DNA of 64,000 nucleotides from Caprella mutica (lineage: Eukaryota > Arthropoda > Malacostraca > Amphipoda > Caprellidae), in NCBI GenBank assembly GCA_947561585.1, contig CANNZV010001831.1:62001-126000 (forward strand). Direction: 5' to 3'. The notes beneath the pieces were generated by a model. That model made no database searches, had not been told where the DNA came from, and saw only the letters and a program-made list of their open reading frames with translations. Both the position numbers and the translations under genes were made by a program. Within the stretch, counting starts at the first letter, position 1; each line of letters begins with the position of its first letter. Shown here piece by piece: positions 22,623 to 33,080 of the stretch.

Positions 22623-25600
22623 ATGAAGAGTTTTGTCACTATCTGTGTAGTGCTGATAGCATTTGCAGCTTTTTCAACCACGCGACGAGTTCACCTTCAC
22701 GAGAACCAACTTTTTTACCGTAAGATTTTGAATATTATTTACATTGAATTCGAATATTAGTTACATTGATTTTGAATATTAATTACATTAATTTTGAATA
22801 TTAATTACATTAATTTTGAATATTAATTACATTAATTTTGAATATTATTTTAAACAATCGCATATTTATGAAATTTACTTCAAGTGATATAGTAGCACAT
22901 ACAGTACTCAGGAAGTGGGAATAAAAGTAATTTCAATTAATTAATTAAAAATGAAAAAAGTATTAAATTAACCCCCCAAAATTAGAATTTTTACCTTTGG
23001 ATGTCAGATGTGTTCAATATTCATTTTCCGGGTACTGTAGGTGTCCGTTACTTAAATTATACCCTAATTGCCGATCTTTTACAGATAATGTGCCAAACAA
23101 GGCCGTGGCAATCCAATGTGCCCGAGCATTGAAACCAAACATAACGGAGATAAGAATCTACCAGAAAAGCTGCTCAGGTGAAACGAACAAAATATTATTT
23201 ATTTCACACTAAATATATACAATCAAATAAAAACGTCTCTGCATGATGATAATTTCTGAAATAGCAGTTTTCTAACTTCCTATTTCGTTAGAATTCAATA
23301 AGTTAGTCATTGTGTACTCAAGCATTATAATTAGTAAATTTTATTTTTGAAAATGTAATATTAGTAAAAAGTGAAAAAATAATTTCAGATACACTATTCT
23401 TTAACTGCACCTAATATTATTATTTACATTTCTTGATGATAAATAAATAGAAGGATAAAATCAATCAAAGTATTCAAACCATTATTGTTCAACAAACTGG
23501 TTTCAATACTTACTTAAGTAACTAAATATTATCTCGATAATGGCATATCTTAGAGTAAGAATGTGTTTCTGTTTTTTTTACTATAAATGTGAAGTGTCTT
23601 TAAATCTTTTGAAGTAATATGTAATTCACAATTTGTTTGTATGGTAGGGCAATCTAGAATTAAGTAGGGGACCCACATAATCATCTATGGCCCAATATAT
23701 TATCATCTCTCGTATTGGGGAACTATACATTATATATATATATATATAACGAGTTATCGTATTCAAAAAACTCCTATAATACAACCGAATAATTTCTGTT
23801 TCGCAATTTTTGATGCAAACATTTATATGCATTTGTCTGGCGACATTATATCACTGCATAATAACATGCATATGCATTATAGTCTTTCACATCCACTTCA
23901 TTTGATATATTGTTTGTGTTAACAAATTGCAATACTGTATAAATATACATATACTCTCAAAATCACTTTTTTACCTTTTCACAAAAAGTATTAGAATTTT
24001 TAAATATCTATTTAGTCTCATTAAGTATATATTGTAAATAATTGGTTTGCAATATCAATTCTTATTAATTAAATTGCTTTTTAAATCATAATAATAGTTT
24101 GGAAAGTATTATGCAATAGATCTTTTTTTTTACCATTGCGCAAGCGGGACTTCAAAGTCACAATCACTAACTTCATTTGCTCGAATAAAATAGACCATAA
24201 AAAGAAAGACCAGGAATTGCAAAAAGGGAAATATTTATTTTCAATAACAATACATCTTTTAAGATATGATCTAGCAATAGGGTATAATAGTTAAAACCAT
24301 TAGTAAGGTTAAAAAAAAAAGACAATTAGATTTGTAAAAGTAGAAGATGTAAGATATTACAAAACTCAGGTATCTAATTAATTAGTTTAAATGTTTATTT
24401 GAAAACCACAACAATTTTTTTTGTGAGGTACCATTTATAATTTGTTTTCTGATTTGATGACATTTCTACAATTTTACTATTGAAAATCTAAAATAAACCT
24501 AAAATGGATTCTCTATAGAAATTAATATAATTTCATAATACGACTCAGAGAAACATTGCTACCTGGAATTTATATATTAAATAATACTGATGATTTATAT
24601 ATTTTTCATATCTCAGAGGAACTGAACTTGGGCTTGTTGCGACAGGGTCCACATATTGGACCAGATTTCAAACTTTGCATGGCTGAAAGATTCGGAATTG
24701 TGAGTTTTCTATTCATTAAAATGCTATAAAAAATTATCTCATTTCATTCAAAATTTATTAAATAAAAAAAATCATTCAAAAGAAAATATATATTAAAAAA
24801 ATATAAAGGATGAGATAAAAATTCGTTAATAAATACATTTCATTAAAAATATTTCACTAAAAAATTTTCATTAAAAAATATTTCATTAAAAAAATATTCA
24901 TTCAGAAAAAAATATTTCATTCTAAAACTATTTCATTAAATAAAAATCATGCAAAAAAAATCAAGTGAAGTTCCTGAGTTATGAAGTTTTGGTTCTTTCG
25001 TAACGGAAAGCCACTTCATATCTCGGATGCACTAGATAGTTTTCTATGATTAAACTGATAGAAAACTATGGTCATTGAGGGATAACTTGACGCAATTATT
25101 GACGTATATCATTTTCTATAATTTAAACTTAGAAAACTACTTCATAACTCATGTGCATTTCATAACTCAGGTCTTTCATTACTCGAGTTCTTCATAATTC
25201 AAAACTTCATAACTCAGGAGTTTTACTATATTTCATTCAAAAAATAAATGCATCTCACTTTTATTTATTTCTGTGCAGGCAAATGACGCTAGAACTGGAA
25301 TCAACTCCACTCGACTTCGTGAAGTTCTGACAGCTCAAGTGACCGGATCAGAAGTTCAAAGTTTTGCCGAGGCTGGAATCACTAACTGTCCTGACGTTCA
25401 GGAATTTCACGTAAGATCTTTTGCATTCTAGTCATGAATAATGGAGGATATATATTAGATGGTTAAAGTTAGATTATGCTGCAAGCACGGAAGATGAGGA
25501 ACTCAATTAATCTTCTACCTTTCCACTTTATGTCTTGGATATTTTCGGAAATTAATGATATATTTATATAAATTATTATAAATTTAACTATTCGTTATTT

Positions 25601-26468
25601 GGTAAAATTTTTTGATTTGTTTATAAAGGAAAGGCAATATATGGTAAAGTAAAAGTGAAAATTGGTGTGTATTAAGTTTAAATAATATACAAAATTATTG
25701 TAATTTAAATTTTATTGATTATTTTTCCATTCAATGACAGAATTTAAAATAAGAATTAACGTTTTGTTTCAAATTTCACTTGTATTCCTTCAATAATAGC
25801 ATATATTAACTAATACAAACGAAAAGCATCTCGTATCTTCATATACCCCCGTTACAGATTAACATATATTGTATAATAATAATACATATATTGTTACAGA
25901 TTAACATAAATTATATAATAATAATACATATATTGTTACAGATTAACATAAATTATATAATAATAATACATATATTGTTACAGATTAACATAAATTATAT
26001 AATAATAATACATATATTGTTACAGATTAACATAAATTATATAATAATAATACATATATTGTTACAGATTAACATAAATTATATAATAATAATACATATA
26101 TTGTTACAGATTAACATAAATTATATAATAATAATACATATATTGTTACAGATTAACATAAATTATATAATAATAATACATATATTGTTACAGATTAACA
26201 TAAATTATATAATAATAATACATATATTGTTACAGATTAACATAAATTATATAATAATAATACATATATTGTTACAGATTAACATAAATTATATAATAAT
26301 AATACATATATTGTTACAGATTAACATAAATTATATAATAATAATACATATATTGTTACAGATTAACATAAATTGTATAATAATAATATAACATTGTTAC
26401 AGATTAACCACTTCATCCAATGTGTGAAGCAGTACTGCAAGAACAACGGAACTCTGCCAACCAACTGA
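22623..26468 (+). CDS. Secreted six-cysteine protein, odorant-binding-protein-like, 5 exons
   Basis: Exons are 22623-22719, 23085-23177, 24617-24699, 25279-25410 and 26403-26468. All introns are GT-AG, with phases 1, 1, 0, 0. The spliced ORF is 471 bp, 156 residues. Residues 1-20 are a classic signal peptide (MKSFVTICVVLIAFAAFSTT). The mature part has six cysteines at 44, 62, 84, 128, 142 and 147. The C84-LGI-like segment (KLCMAERFGIANDARTG) and the C3-C4 (43) and C4-C5 (13) spacings fit insect odorant-binding proteins. However, the usual C2-x3-C3 pair is absent and C5-C6 spacing is 4 rather than 8, so it would be an atypical member. Another small secreted carrier or salivary protein is possible. 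Expected role (inference): binding a small hydrophobic ligand outside the cell. The exons are clearly less AT-rich than their surroundings. There is no obvious TATA box. Two possible poly(A) signals follow. Confidence 0.85.
22735..22848 (+). repeat. 22-bp AT-rich array in intron 1
   Basis: Five copies of a TTGAATATTAATTACATTAA-type unit lie 16 bases after the first splice donor. They are entirely intronic. Confidence 0.85.
23178..24616 (+). other. Intron 2 of the secreted-protein gene
   Basis: 1439 bases, donor GTGAAA and acceptor TATCTCAG. It contains an (AT)n run near 23729-23749 and AT-rich unique sequence. No further exon is needed, since the phases either side match. Confidence 0.7.
24820..24950 (+). 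repeat. ATTTCATTAAAAA degenerate repeat in intron 3
   Basis: Irregular copies of AATATTTCATTAAAA, about 16-19 bp apart, between the exon 3 donor and the MITE-like element at 24971. Confidence 0.7.
24971..25220. mobile_element. 250-bp inverted-repeat element in intron 3
   Basis: The ends TTCCTGAGTTATGAAGTTTT (24971-24990) and AAAACTTCATAACTCAGGAG (25201-25220) are inverted repeats with one mismatch. A second internal hairpin with perfect 12-bp arms (ATAGTTTTCTAT / ATAGAAAACTAT) lies at 25036-25069. The CTTCATAACTC motif also repeats near the right end. It looks like a MITE. Confidence 0.7.
25858..26402 (+). repeat. 42-bp tandem array in intron 4 that repeats the splice acceptor
   Basis: Twelve 42-bp units and a last 41-bp unit lead directly into exon 5. 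Each unit ends TTGTTACAG followed by ATTAAC, which is exactly the acceptor and first exon bases used at 26403. Each also has TAATAATAATA, suitable as a branch-point region. Unit 1 starts after CCCCCGTTACAG. Copies are virtually identical except the first and last. Reading in from any upstream acceptor gives in-frame 14-residue insertions (ININYIIIIHILLQ). The final 41-bp unit then shifts the frame and gives a TAA, so only the last acceptor yields the full C-terminus with cysteines 5 and 6. Confidence 0.95.
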
Positions 26469-26564
26469 GAAAGAAAGAAAGATGTCCACAAGAACGAACT
26501 AAAACCAGAAAATATTGAGAGAAACACTGGACCTAATCCTATGAATTATTCATTGGATATACAG

Positions 26565-26771
26565 TAGAAATCCTCTATAGTGAAATCCTTTATAGTGAAT
26601 ATAGAGTCCTGAGTGAGAGAACTACTCCGTATAGTGGACAAATTTCCTTTGGTCAGAAATGGCCATCAGTCTTAGAAAACTCATTGCCATATCATGGCAG
26701 ACTAAAGAAAATATGTTCACTATACGGGATAATTATTACTCAGGACTCTACATTCACTATAGAGGAGTTCA
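26565..26771. mobile_element. MITE just after the stop codon (CTCTATAGTGAA family, copy 1)
   Basis: Long imperfect inverted arms (26565-26655 and 26700-26771) share TATAGTGAATATAGAGTCCTGA, read here as TAGTGAATRTAGAGTCCTGA, and CCGTATAGTGGACAAATTT. It begins about 100 bases past the TGA and ahead of both candidate poly(A) signals, so it is probably transcribed in the 3' UTR. Relatives lie at 34263-34452 and 45959-46016. Confidence 0.8.
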
Positions 26772-26813
26772 ACCGTTCAGTTAAATTATTGAACCTAGAT
26801 TCAAATAAAGTCA

Positions 26814-26852
26814 GTTTTAATAGTTACAATTTGAAATTGTGATACCAATAAA
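26814..26852 (+). promoter_or_regulatory. Candidate poly(A) signals
   Basis: AATAAA occurs at 26814-26819 and 26847-26852, about 350-380 bases past the stop codon and beyond the MITE. In such AT-rich DNA the motif is common, so this is only a likely end of the transcript. Confidence 0.35.
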
Positions 26853-27390
26853 ATTTAGACAGTATATTTTATCAGGTGATGTTACAATAATTTGACAATC
26901 ATATTTAATTAAAAAATGGATGCAATTTGAAACCTATATTTTTGGTTTTTACAATCCTTTTCTACAGCTGTATTCATGCAATTAAAATTGGCTTCACAAC
27001 GGAAATTTCTTTGGTTGCCTTTAGAAGTATCTAGGAAACCGATACAGTATCTACATATTTAAATGAAAAAATTATATTGCTAAATAGAAACAAAAGAATT
27101 GAAAAAAACATTTGAAAATTAAATTGCTTTCTTAAATTGTGTCTAATTTTTTTAGAACAAATAAAAAAAGGCAAGTGTATATACGTGAGTTTAATAATTG
27201 TAAATCATGAACAAGGAAAAATTATATAAAAGAACAGTCGAACAATAATAAAATATTCCAAATTTTAGTTTATTCATTAATTTTCAATAAAAAAATAGAA
27301 TTTCAATATGCAACATATGATAAAACCTTAATGGCGTAATTCAAAGAAAAACTAAAATTAGTATCACGGATACGAATTGAAATAATCTCT
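26853..27390. other. Intergenic, nothing recognised
   Basis: AT-rich sequence between the gene and the foldback element. No exon or RNA is supported. Confidence 0.45.
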
Positions 27391-27598
27391 AAACTGCGTC
27401 CATCGCTTTATTGCAGATCACTATTTTGTGAATAATTTTAATAATATTGATTGTACAGTAGTGAAACTTTGGTCACTGGAAGATTGCTTCTATGTTAGTA
27501 TCTTGCTGAAATATTTTTTGAATCCATTCGAAAATTGGAAAGTTATGAACGTTTATGTATTTTGAAGGCATTTTTAACTGTCCATCGCTTTATTGCAG

Positions 27599-27760
27599 CT
27601 CTGTGAAAAGGCCAAAAAATGGGCGATTAACTTCTATCGAGAGGGTAAAAATTGTAACAGGTCCTGCAGAAGGGATGACTCTTCTATATTTAGCTAATGA
27701 ATTTGGAAGGGATAAGAGAAACATAGTTTCTGTTGTGGAATATCCCGACACCAACCCAAG
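27599..27760 (+). pseudogene. Transposase N-terminal relic (left arm)
   Basis: A Tc1/mariner-type helix-turn-helix reading (LTSIERVKIVT ... LANEFGRDKRNIVSVVE) occurs in an otherwise short ORF that continues to 27842. The right arm (28464-28760, minus strand) has the same relic with more substitutions. Having this N-terminal part in both arms means the foldback arose by inverted duplication of the 5' part of a real transposon. Confidence 0.6.
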
Positions 27761-27984
27761 GAGAGATGAGGGTACGAGAAGAAGCTTTTTCCCCTCGAAA
27801 TATGCGAAAACTACCCAAGCAGGTTTTAAGGCAGCCAAATAACACTCGTGCCTCCATTTTCGACAAGGCTGTCATTGGTTATTCGTCCAAACGGTGTCTT
27901 AAATGAGACGACAAGGAACGTGGAGCCCATTTCCAGGCCTCCTATGGACAAGACCCAAAAGGAAAAAGGCATTAGATGTACACA

Positions 27985-28165
27985 GAATTACATGAAAACA
28001 AACTTCCTACTTGTACTTTTAACAGATGAGGAAAGATCCACCCTTGATTGTCTGGATGGATGGGTTAAAGTTTGGATACTACTGGAGCTGTTTATTCACA
28101 CTGGTTTCGTCGTCAACAAGGAGGCTGTGGCTTTATGTTTTAAGCTGGCATCATTGGTGAAACGT
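27985..28165 (+). pseudogene. Transposase catalytic-domain relic
   Basis: In the element centre, the reading LLVLLTDEERSTLDCLDGWV followed by KVWILL resembles the second-aspartate region of Tc1/IS630-type DDE transposases (pattern FTDE...LDGPDGW..GW). The downstream catalytic residues are not recognisable. The ORF (27848-28168) is only 106 codons. Confidence 0.5.
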
Positions 28166-29068
28166 TAACTGGCCCTTTCCGAGTACCAGAGGGTGTAAAC
28201 CTAACAATCCAATCCTACATTGCCTCTTTTGTTGAGTACTTGCTCCCTTGTTCTAATAGTTTGCAATTATCTCGTTGGAAAAAGATGATTTTCTTGCATA
28301 ACTTGAACTCATGCTTGAAGTGTTACAACTTCTTTCCTCATATCTCTGGGCATCAAGTGAGAGACTCTCATGACTTGATTGCCTTGTTCTCTGGTCTTAA
28401 GCCCCATTGAGCATTTCTGACCGTTTCATTTGAAACATTACATCAGGACTGTTTTGACGTAAGACTAATGACAGCCTTGTCAAAAATGGAGGCACTAGTG
28501 TCATTTAGCTGCCTTATGACCTGCCTGCGTATTTTTCGCATATTTCGAGGGGAAATTGTTTTTCTCGTACCCTCATCTCTCCTTGGGTTTGTGTCGGGAT
28601 TTTCCACAAAAGAAACTCTTGTTCTCTTAACCCTTCCAAGTTATAAAGTTAATTATAGAAGAGACCTCCCTTCTGCAGGACCTGCTACAATTTTTACCCT
28701 CTCGGTAGAAGTTAATCGCCCATTTTTTGGCTTTTTCACAGAGCTGCAATAAAGCGATGGACAGTTGAAATGCCTTCAAAATACACAAACGTTCATAACT
28801 TTCCAATTTTCGAATGGATTCAAAAAATATTTCAGCAAGATACTAACATAGAAGCAATCTTCCAGTGACCAAAGTTTCACTACTGTACAATCAATATTAT
28901 TAAAATTATTCACAAAATAGTGATCTGCAATAAAGCGATGGACGCAGTTTATATAATAAATACCGATGTGAATATATAAATATATTTCGTTTCCACTTTC
29001 AGTAATTAGATAGGAAAACAGGAAGAATGTAACCATGCTACTCACTCTAATATATTGATAAGATATTC

Positions 29069-29325
29069 TAATTACCTTCGCAGAATGCAGGAAGGTCATA
29101 TTTTCATCGGTATTTATTTATTTATTTTTCATCTTGTTTTTCGCTTAACTGAAAAAGTGTACAACCAAATTGCCTGAAATTCGGTGAAACGATTGGTCCA
29201 TGTCCAGTGACCTGCTGGTAGAATTTTGGGAGCGACCCGGTCAAAAGTCAAGGTCATGGTCATTTATTACTCAAAAAGTATTGAACCATATTGCATAAAA
29301 CTTACTTTTTCAGTAAATAGATATA
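29069..29325 (+). mobile_element. Helentron-like TGACC-repeat element, copy A
   Basis: It starts TTACCTTCGCAGAATGCAGG, runs through (TTTA)n, then ATTGCCTGAAATTCGGTGAA and a GTCAAGGTCATGGTCATTTA block. It matches the + orientation of the copy at 50930-51573 but lacks that copy's 3' end. Confidence 0.7.
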
Positions 29326-29441
29326 AACAAATTCGGTATTTATGATACCACAAACTAAACATCATAATATTGTCTTATATATTTTGCTCCACTTATTTTC
29401 ATTGTGTGCCTCAATTTGCTTATATCTTGATACTGATTGAA

Positions 29442-29668
29442 AAGGTGGAGGAATTGAAAGTGGGTGGGAAAGGAAAGTGGGGGAAGGGAAAATAGGGGAA
29501 GTGAAGATTGAGGTAGTATAGGTGGGGAGGTTTAGGTCGGGAAGTGAAGGTAGGGGATTTGAAGATGGGGGAATTCAAAATGGAGGTAGTATAGGTGGGG
29601 AGATGTAGGTCGGGAAGTGAAGGTGGAGGAAGTAAAGGAGGGAGAGGTGGGGCAAACGGTGGAGCTAA
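29442..29668 (+). repeat. Purine-rich GGGGAAGTGAAG repeat, block 1
   Basis: Irregular G-rich units (GTGGGGAGGTTTAGGTCGGG and similar) with an internal duplication of about 110 bp. It ends with GGAGCTAAAATATAATTTAG, which also follows the second purine-rich block at 30647-30670. Both blocks are therefore copies of one element. Confidence 0.7.
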
Positions 29669-29694
29669 AATATAATTTAGTTTAGAGACAATGT

Positions 29695-29930
29695 TTATAG
29701 TGATAATGTCCGTCAGTCAGTGTGTCACAAAATACGTTAAACAGACACTCTATCAATAGCACCTCATAAAGTTGGTGTAAATCAAATTAATGTCACTAAG
29801 AGACTATTTATAAGTGACAATCAATATACTATTATAAAAGAAACCGTGTCAGTCGGTCTGTTCGTCACAAAGCGTGTTAATTAAACAGACATTCTATCAA
29901 TAGCGCCTCATAGAGTTGGTGTAAATTGAA
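29695..29930 (+). repeat. Two direct copies of an about 90-bp segment
   Basis: Copies at about 29697-29785 and 29838-29928 share CAGACACTCTATCAATAGC, CCTCATARAGTTGGTGTAAAT and GTCACAAARYGYGTTAA. Divergence is roughly 15% by eye. Confidence 0.75.
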
Positions 29931-30274
29931 ATACGCAATGAGACCAAGACAAAGAGTATTATCTTCGGAAGCATGTTACTAAACACATTTGCTGCGTTTT
30001 ATATGGTTTCTGTCATAAACAGTGTTTATTTATAAACAGTTTTATCAAGGCATTCTCATCCCGTGGAATAGAGTTTTTCATATTTCCATTTTACCACCGT
30101 TATGTCTTAAGATGTATGTAACTCAAAAGATCATCCTTCACTTTAATTGAATTAATATAATATAACTTATAATCTACAGAGGTTAATTAAATTCTTTAAG
30201 CGCTATTCTATTTATAACTGTGTGTCTGGTAGAATGGATACATGTAAAAAACTGTATTTTTAATTTTAGTTATA

Positions 30275-30483
30275 AAGGCTGTTTCACACATCACCAATAT
30301 CCATCCGGCAAGTCACAGGTCCGTCTCCGTCACTCTCCTCTCAGTGATTCGGTATCAGTGAAAAAATATATCGTTACATTAATTTCAACGTACCTATTCA
30401 CACAGTACCGGCTCTCCTCAGTGATCAAAAATCACTGACTGGTGACGTCCCGGACGGATGCCTGACATGTGTGAAGCAGCCTT
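30275..30483. mobile_element. 209-bp MITE with AAGGCTG ends, copy 1
   Basis: The ends AAGGCTGTTTCACACATCA and TGTGTGAAGCAGCCTT are inverted repeats, and TA flanks both sides. The interior is also largely self-complementary around TCAGTGATCAAAAATCACTGA (read as arms TCAGTGAT/ATCACTGA). A second copy of exactly 209 bp, in opposite orientation, is at 60069-60277. Confidence 0.85.
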
Positions 30484-30571
30484 TAGTCTGTTTAGATATA
30501 CGATATTTATATTAATTCAAAATTGGATGCTATTTTTTGTGGGTCACCCTGTATAGTAATGAGTGGTTTGT

Positions 30572-30670
30572 AAGTGAAGGTGGGGAAAGTGTTGGTGGAG
30601 GAGGCATAGATGGGGGGAATGTTGGTGGGGGGAGTGAAGGCAAACTGTGAAGCTAAAATATGAATTAGTT
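30572..30670 (+). repeat. Purine-rich repeat, block 2
   Basis: GTGAAGGTGGGGAAAGTGTT-type units followed by the shared tail GAAGCTAAAATATGAATTAG (compare 29649-29668). Confidence 0.6.
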
Positions 30671-32073
30671 TAGGTAAAAAAGTTGTACATTTATAATTTA
30701 CAATGGATGAAATGAACTGTAGCTACTTGATTAATTTATTACATGGAATTTACTCTTCATAATTAAACTAATCAACCGACTGACACGTTGATTTTTGTTC
30801 ATTAGACCAAAACCAAAACCTATTCTTCGTTGATTTCCCAATTCCGTAGAATTTCCACTAGATCCAGCTAGTAATTCATTAATTTGGAAAAAAAATTTAA
30901 ACGCTGCAGATTATGATAGTAGTCATTAATTACCTAAATCTCAAGTTACTCCAATATATATTATTGAAACACTGTTATTTTTAACGGGAAATTACAATAG
31001 TAGTTAAATAATAATTACTATATACTTTTTTTATCGAAAGCATGGAACCGTAACTTAGAACTTGCCCTATTTGAACTGAAATTGGAACCTTGTAGCTATG
31101 ATACCGTGGGGAGAAGTAAATTTCACCTCTACTTTGGAGTAGAAAAGACACCACAATATTATTTGTAAAAAAAATTAAAAGGAGGATATTTTTTCTTTAA
31201 AAACAAACAACAAATGTATTAGAGTTTTATTTTGTAATTGTGAATACGTTATTTATTTTAAATTGTGAGGTATTTATTCATATATTAAACTGTCGTTAAC
31301 ATTTTTCAATAATTTTGTTATCTATCTTCTATATTCTATACTAATAATTTCCCTAGTGTGTTTATTGATTTATTTATTTATTTGGTGTCCGCTTTTACTC
31401 GATGGGTATTATGCATGAAGAATGTAACTATGATACGCACGGGAATATATTGACAGGATATTTAAATATCATGTTTCTATTAAATTTTTAAAAGTATTTT
31501 ATCTATAAAATAAATTAGACTATACAGAAAATTTAATTTCAATTGAATTCGTTTAAAAGTAATTTAATAACGGGTAATAAATTGATATTGATGATGACCC
31601 GTTATTTTTAACGGGAGAGTACACTAGTATTATATACCCAGTTGATTTTTAAGGCCGATTTATAGCCGATTTTTGGAAGAGTACCTAAACATGAATCGGC
31701 GTATTGACGATGAATCATCGATAAATATTCGAAGAAGTGTCCGTTTTATCCAAAAATTTTCGTATAAAATAAGGCAGGATAATCGTCGATTCATCACGAA
31801 GAAGCACATACATAACCGACTGTAACTGTCCTTAATCAACGATGATTCAAGTGCGATTTAAAGCCGTTTCATGGAAGATTCATACGAAAGCAATTCACAT
31901 AATCACCTCAATAGTATTGGCGATTCAAGCATGATTTTAAGCAGATTTAAAATAAAATCAATATTATCATTTGAAAGGTACGTATTTACGATTTTGTTTT
32001 ATTTTTTACTTTATATCATGTAGACTGTAGGGTTTAATGTTACATATTTTTATATACATATTGAATGGAAAAT
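30671..32073. other. Intergenic, mostly unrecognised
   Basis: No gene is seen. It contains a hairpin at 31568-31606 (ATAACGGGT / ACCCGTTAT arms) and diverged ATGAATCGGCG / GATGAATCATCGATAA pieces at 31680-31960 that resemble the 61-bp array further right. Confidence 0.45.
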
Positions 32074-32165
32074 GGAGTGGTGTGACCGGGACTCGTTCCT
32101 GCGACTGTAGTCTCATGGAGAATTGAAGTCAGCGACATATCTACTGAGCCATCTTGGACATGGCA
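32074..32165 (-). ncRNA. tRNA-derived SINE head or tRNA pseudogene
   Basis: On the minus strand, TGGCTCAGTAGA (32151-32140) matches the RNA polymerase III A box. GGAACGAGTCCC (32099-32088) matches the B box, about 40 bases downstream. The segment between is the size of a tRNA body but does not fold as an intact tRNA by eye. This is the usual head of tRNA-derived SINEs in insects. No second copy was found in the window. Confidence 0.6.
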
Positions 32166-32389
32166 GAAGTAGGATTTGGTTGAGATTTATTCAATATGAT
32201 AACCCGCGTGTTTTTATAGTTCTTATGAATGAATATTATTTAATTTATTTTTTATATCTTTTCTTTTTTATTCTAAATGATGGAAAATATGTATAGTATT
32301 TTATATATGTACTGTAATTACAATTTTTGGATCACGGACACCTTTAAATGTATGTGATAACTCATACAATTCACCGAAGATCATCGAAA

Positions 32390-33080
32390 AAATGTCCGAT
32401 ATTATTCGAGGAAGATAAGTCTGTCGTAACTCTGCGATCTTCATCGAAGATGTGTCTGCTATAATTCATTCCTGGAATAATTAGGGGACGATGTGTCTAC
32501 CATAACGCGTAGATGATCATCGAAGACATGCCTGCTGTAATTCGGGGAAGATGAGTCTTCCATAACTCGCCGAAGATACATCTACGAGCTGTCTACTGTC
32601 ATTCAGGGAAGATGAGTCTTCCATAACTCGCAGAAGATACATCTACGAGCTGTCTGCTGTCATTCAGGGAAGATGAGTCTTCCATAACTCGCCGAAGATA
32701 CATCTACGAGTTGCCTGCTGTAATTCAGGGAAGATGAGTCTTCCATAACTCGACGAAGATGCATCTACGAGTTGCCTGCTGTAATTCAGGAAAGATGAGT
32801 CTTCCATAACTCGCAGAAGATACATCTATGAGCTGCCTGCTGTCATTCAGGGAAGATGAGTCTTCCATAACTCGCAGAAGATACATCTACGAGCTGCCTG
32901 CTGTAATTCTGGGAAGATGAGTCTTCCATAACTCACCGAAGATACATCTACGAGCTGCCTGCTGTAATTTGGGGAAGTTAAGCTTCCAAAACTCGCCGAA
33001 GATTCATCGAAGAAATCTCCTCTTTAATTCGAGGAAGTAGAACCAACCATGATTCGTTGAAGATCATTCGATAATCGCCG
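32390..33080 (+). repeat. 61-bp tandem repeat, about 8-10 copies
   Basis: The core units (about 32541-33000) contain GGAAGATGAGTCTTCCATAA and GAAGATACATCTACGAGCTG followed by CTGCTGTAATTCAG. GGAAGATGAGTCTTCC is a near-palindrome. Units decay at both edges (32390-32540 and 33000-33080) and blend into related GAAGATCATCG sequence. Confidence 0.92.

Larger units (their letters stand above)
27391..28950. mobile_element. 1.56-kb foldback element derived from Tc1/mariner
   Basis: Inverted arms at 27391-27880 and 28464-28950 (about 490 bp, roughly 90% alike by eye) start with AACTGCGTCCATCGCTTTAT. A second inner copy of CCATCGCTTTATTGCAG lies near 27579-27596 and its inverse near 28745-28762. Each arm carries a transposase N-terminus-like reading (RLTSIERVKIVTGPAEGM, then FGRDKRNIVSVV), like the helix-turn-helix of Tc1/IS630 transposases. 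The 583-bp centre keeps a short catalytic-domain relic. No intact transposase exists, so it is non-autonomous. Confidence 0.8.

Noticed and set aside
22997..23212. 71-codon ORF as a separate gene
   Set aside because: It is exon 2 of the secreted-protein gene plus unspliced intron on both sides. Splice phases support the multi-exon model instead.
25891..26391. 166-codon ORF of ININYIIIIHILLQ repeats
   Set aside because: It lies inside intron 4 and is the 42-bp array read in one frame. It has no natural ATG start.
27848..28168. Intact transposase gene
   Set aside because: Only a 106-codon piece resembles a catalytic region. The HTH part is in another frame upstream and the remaining catalytic motifs are not visible, so it is a relic.
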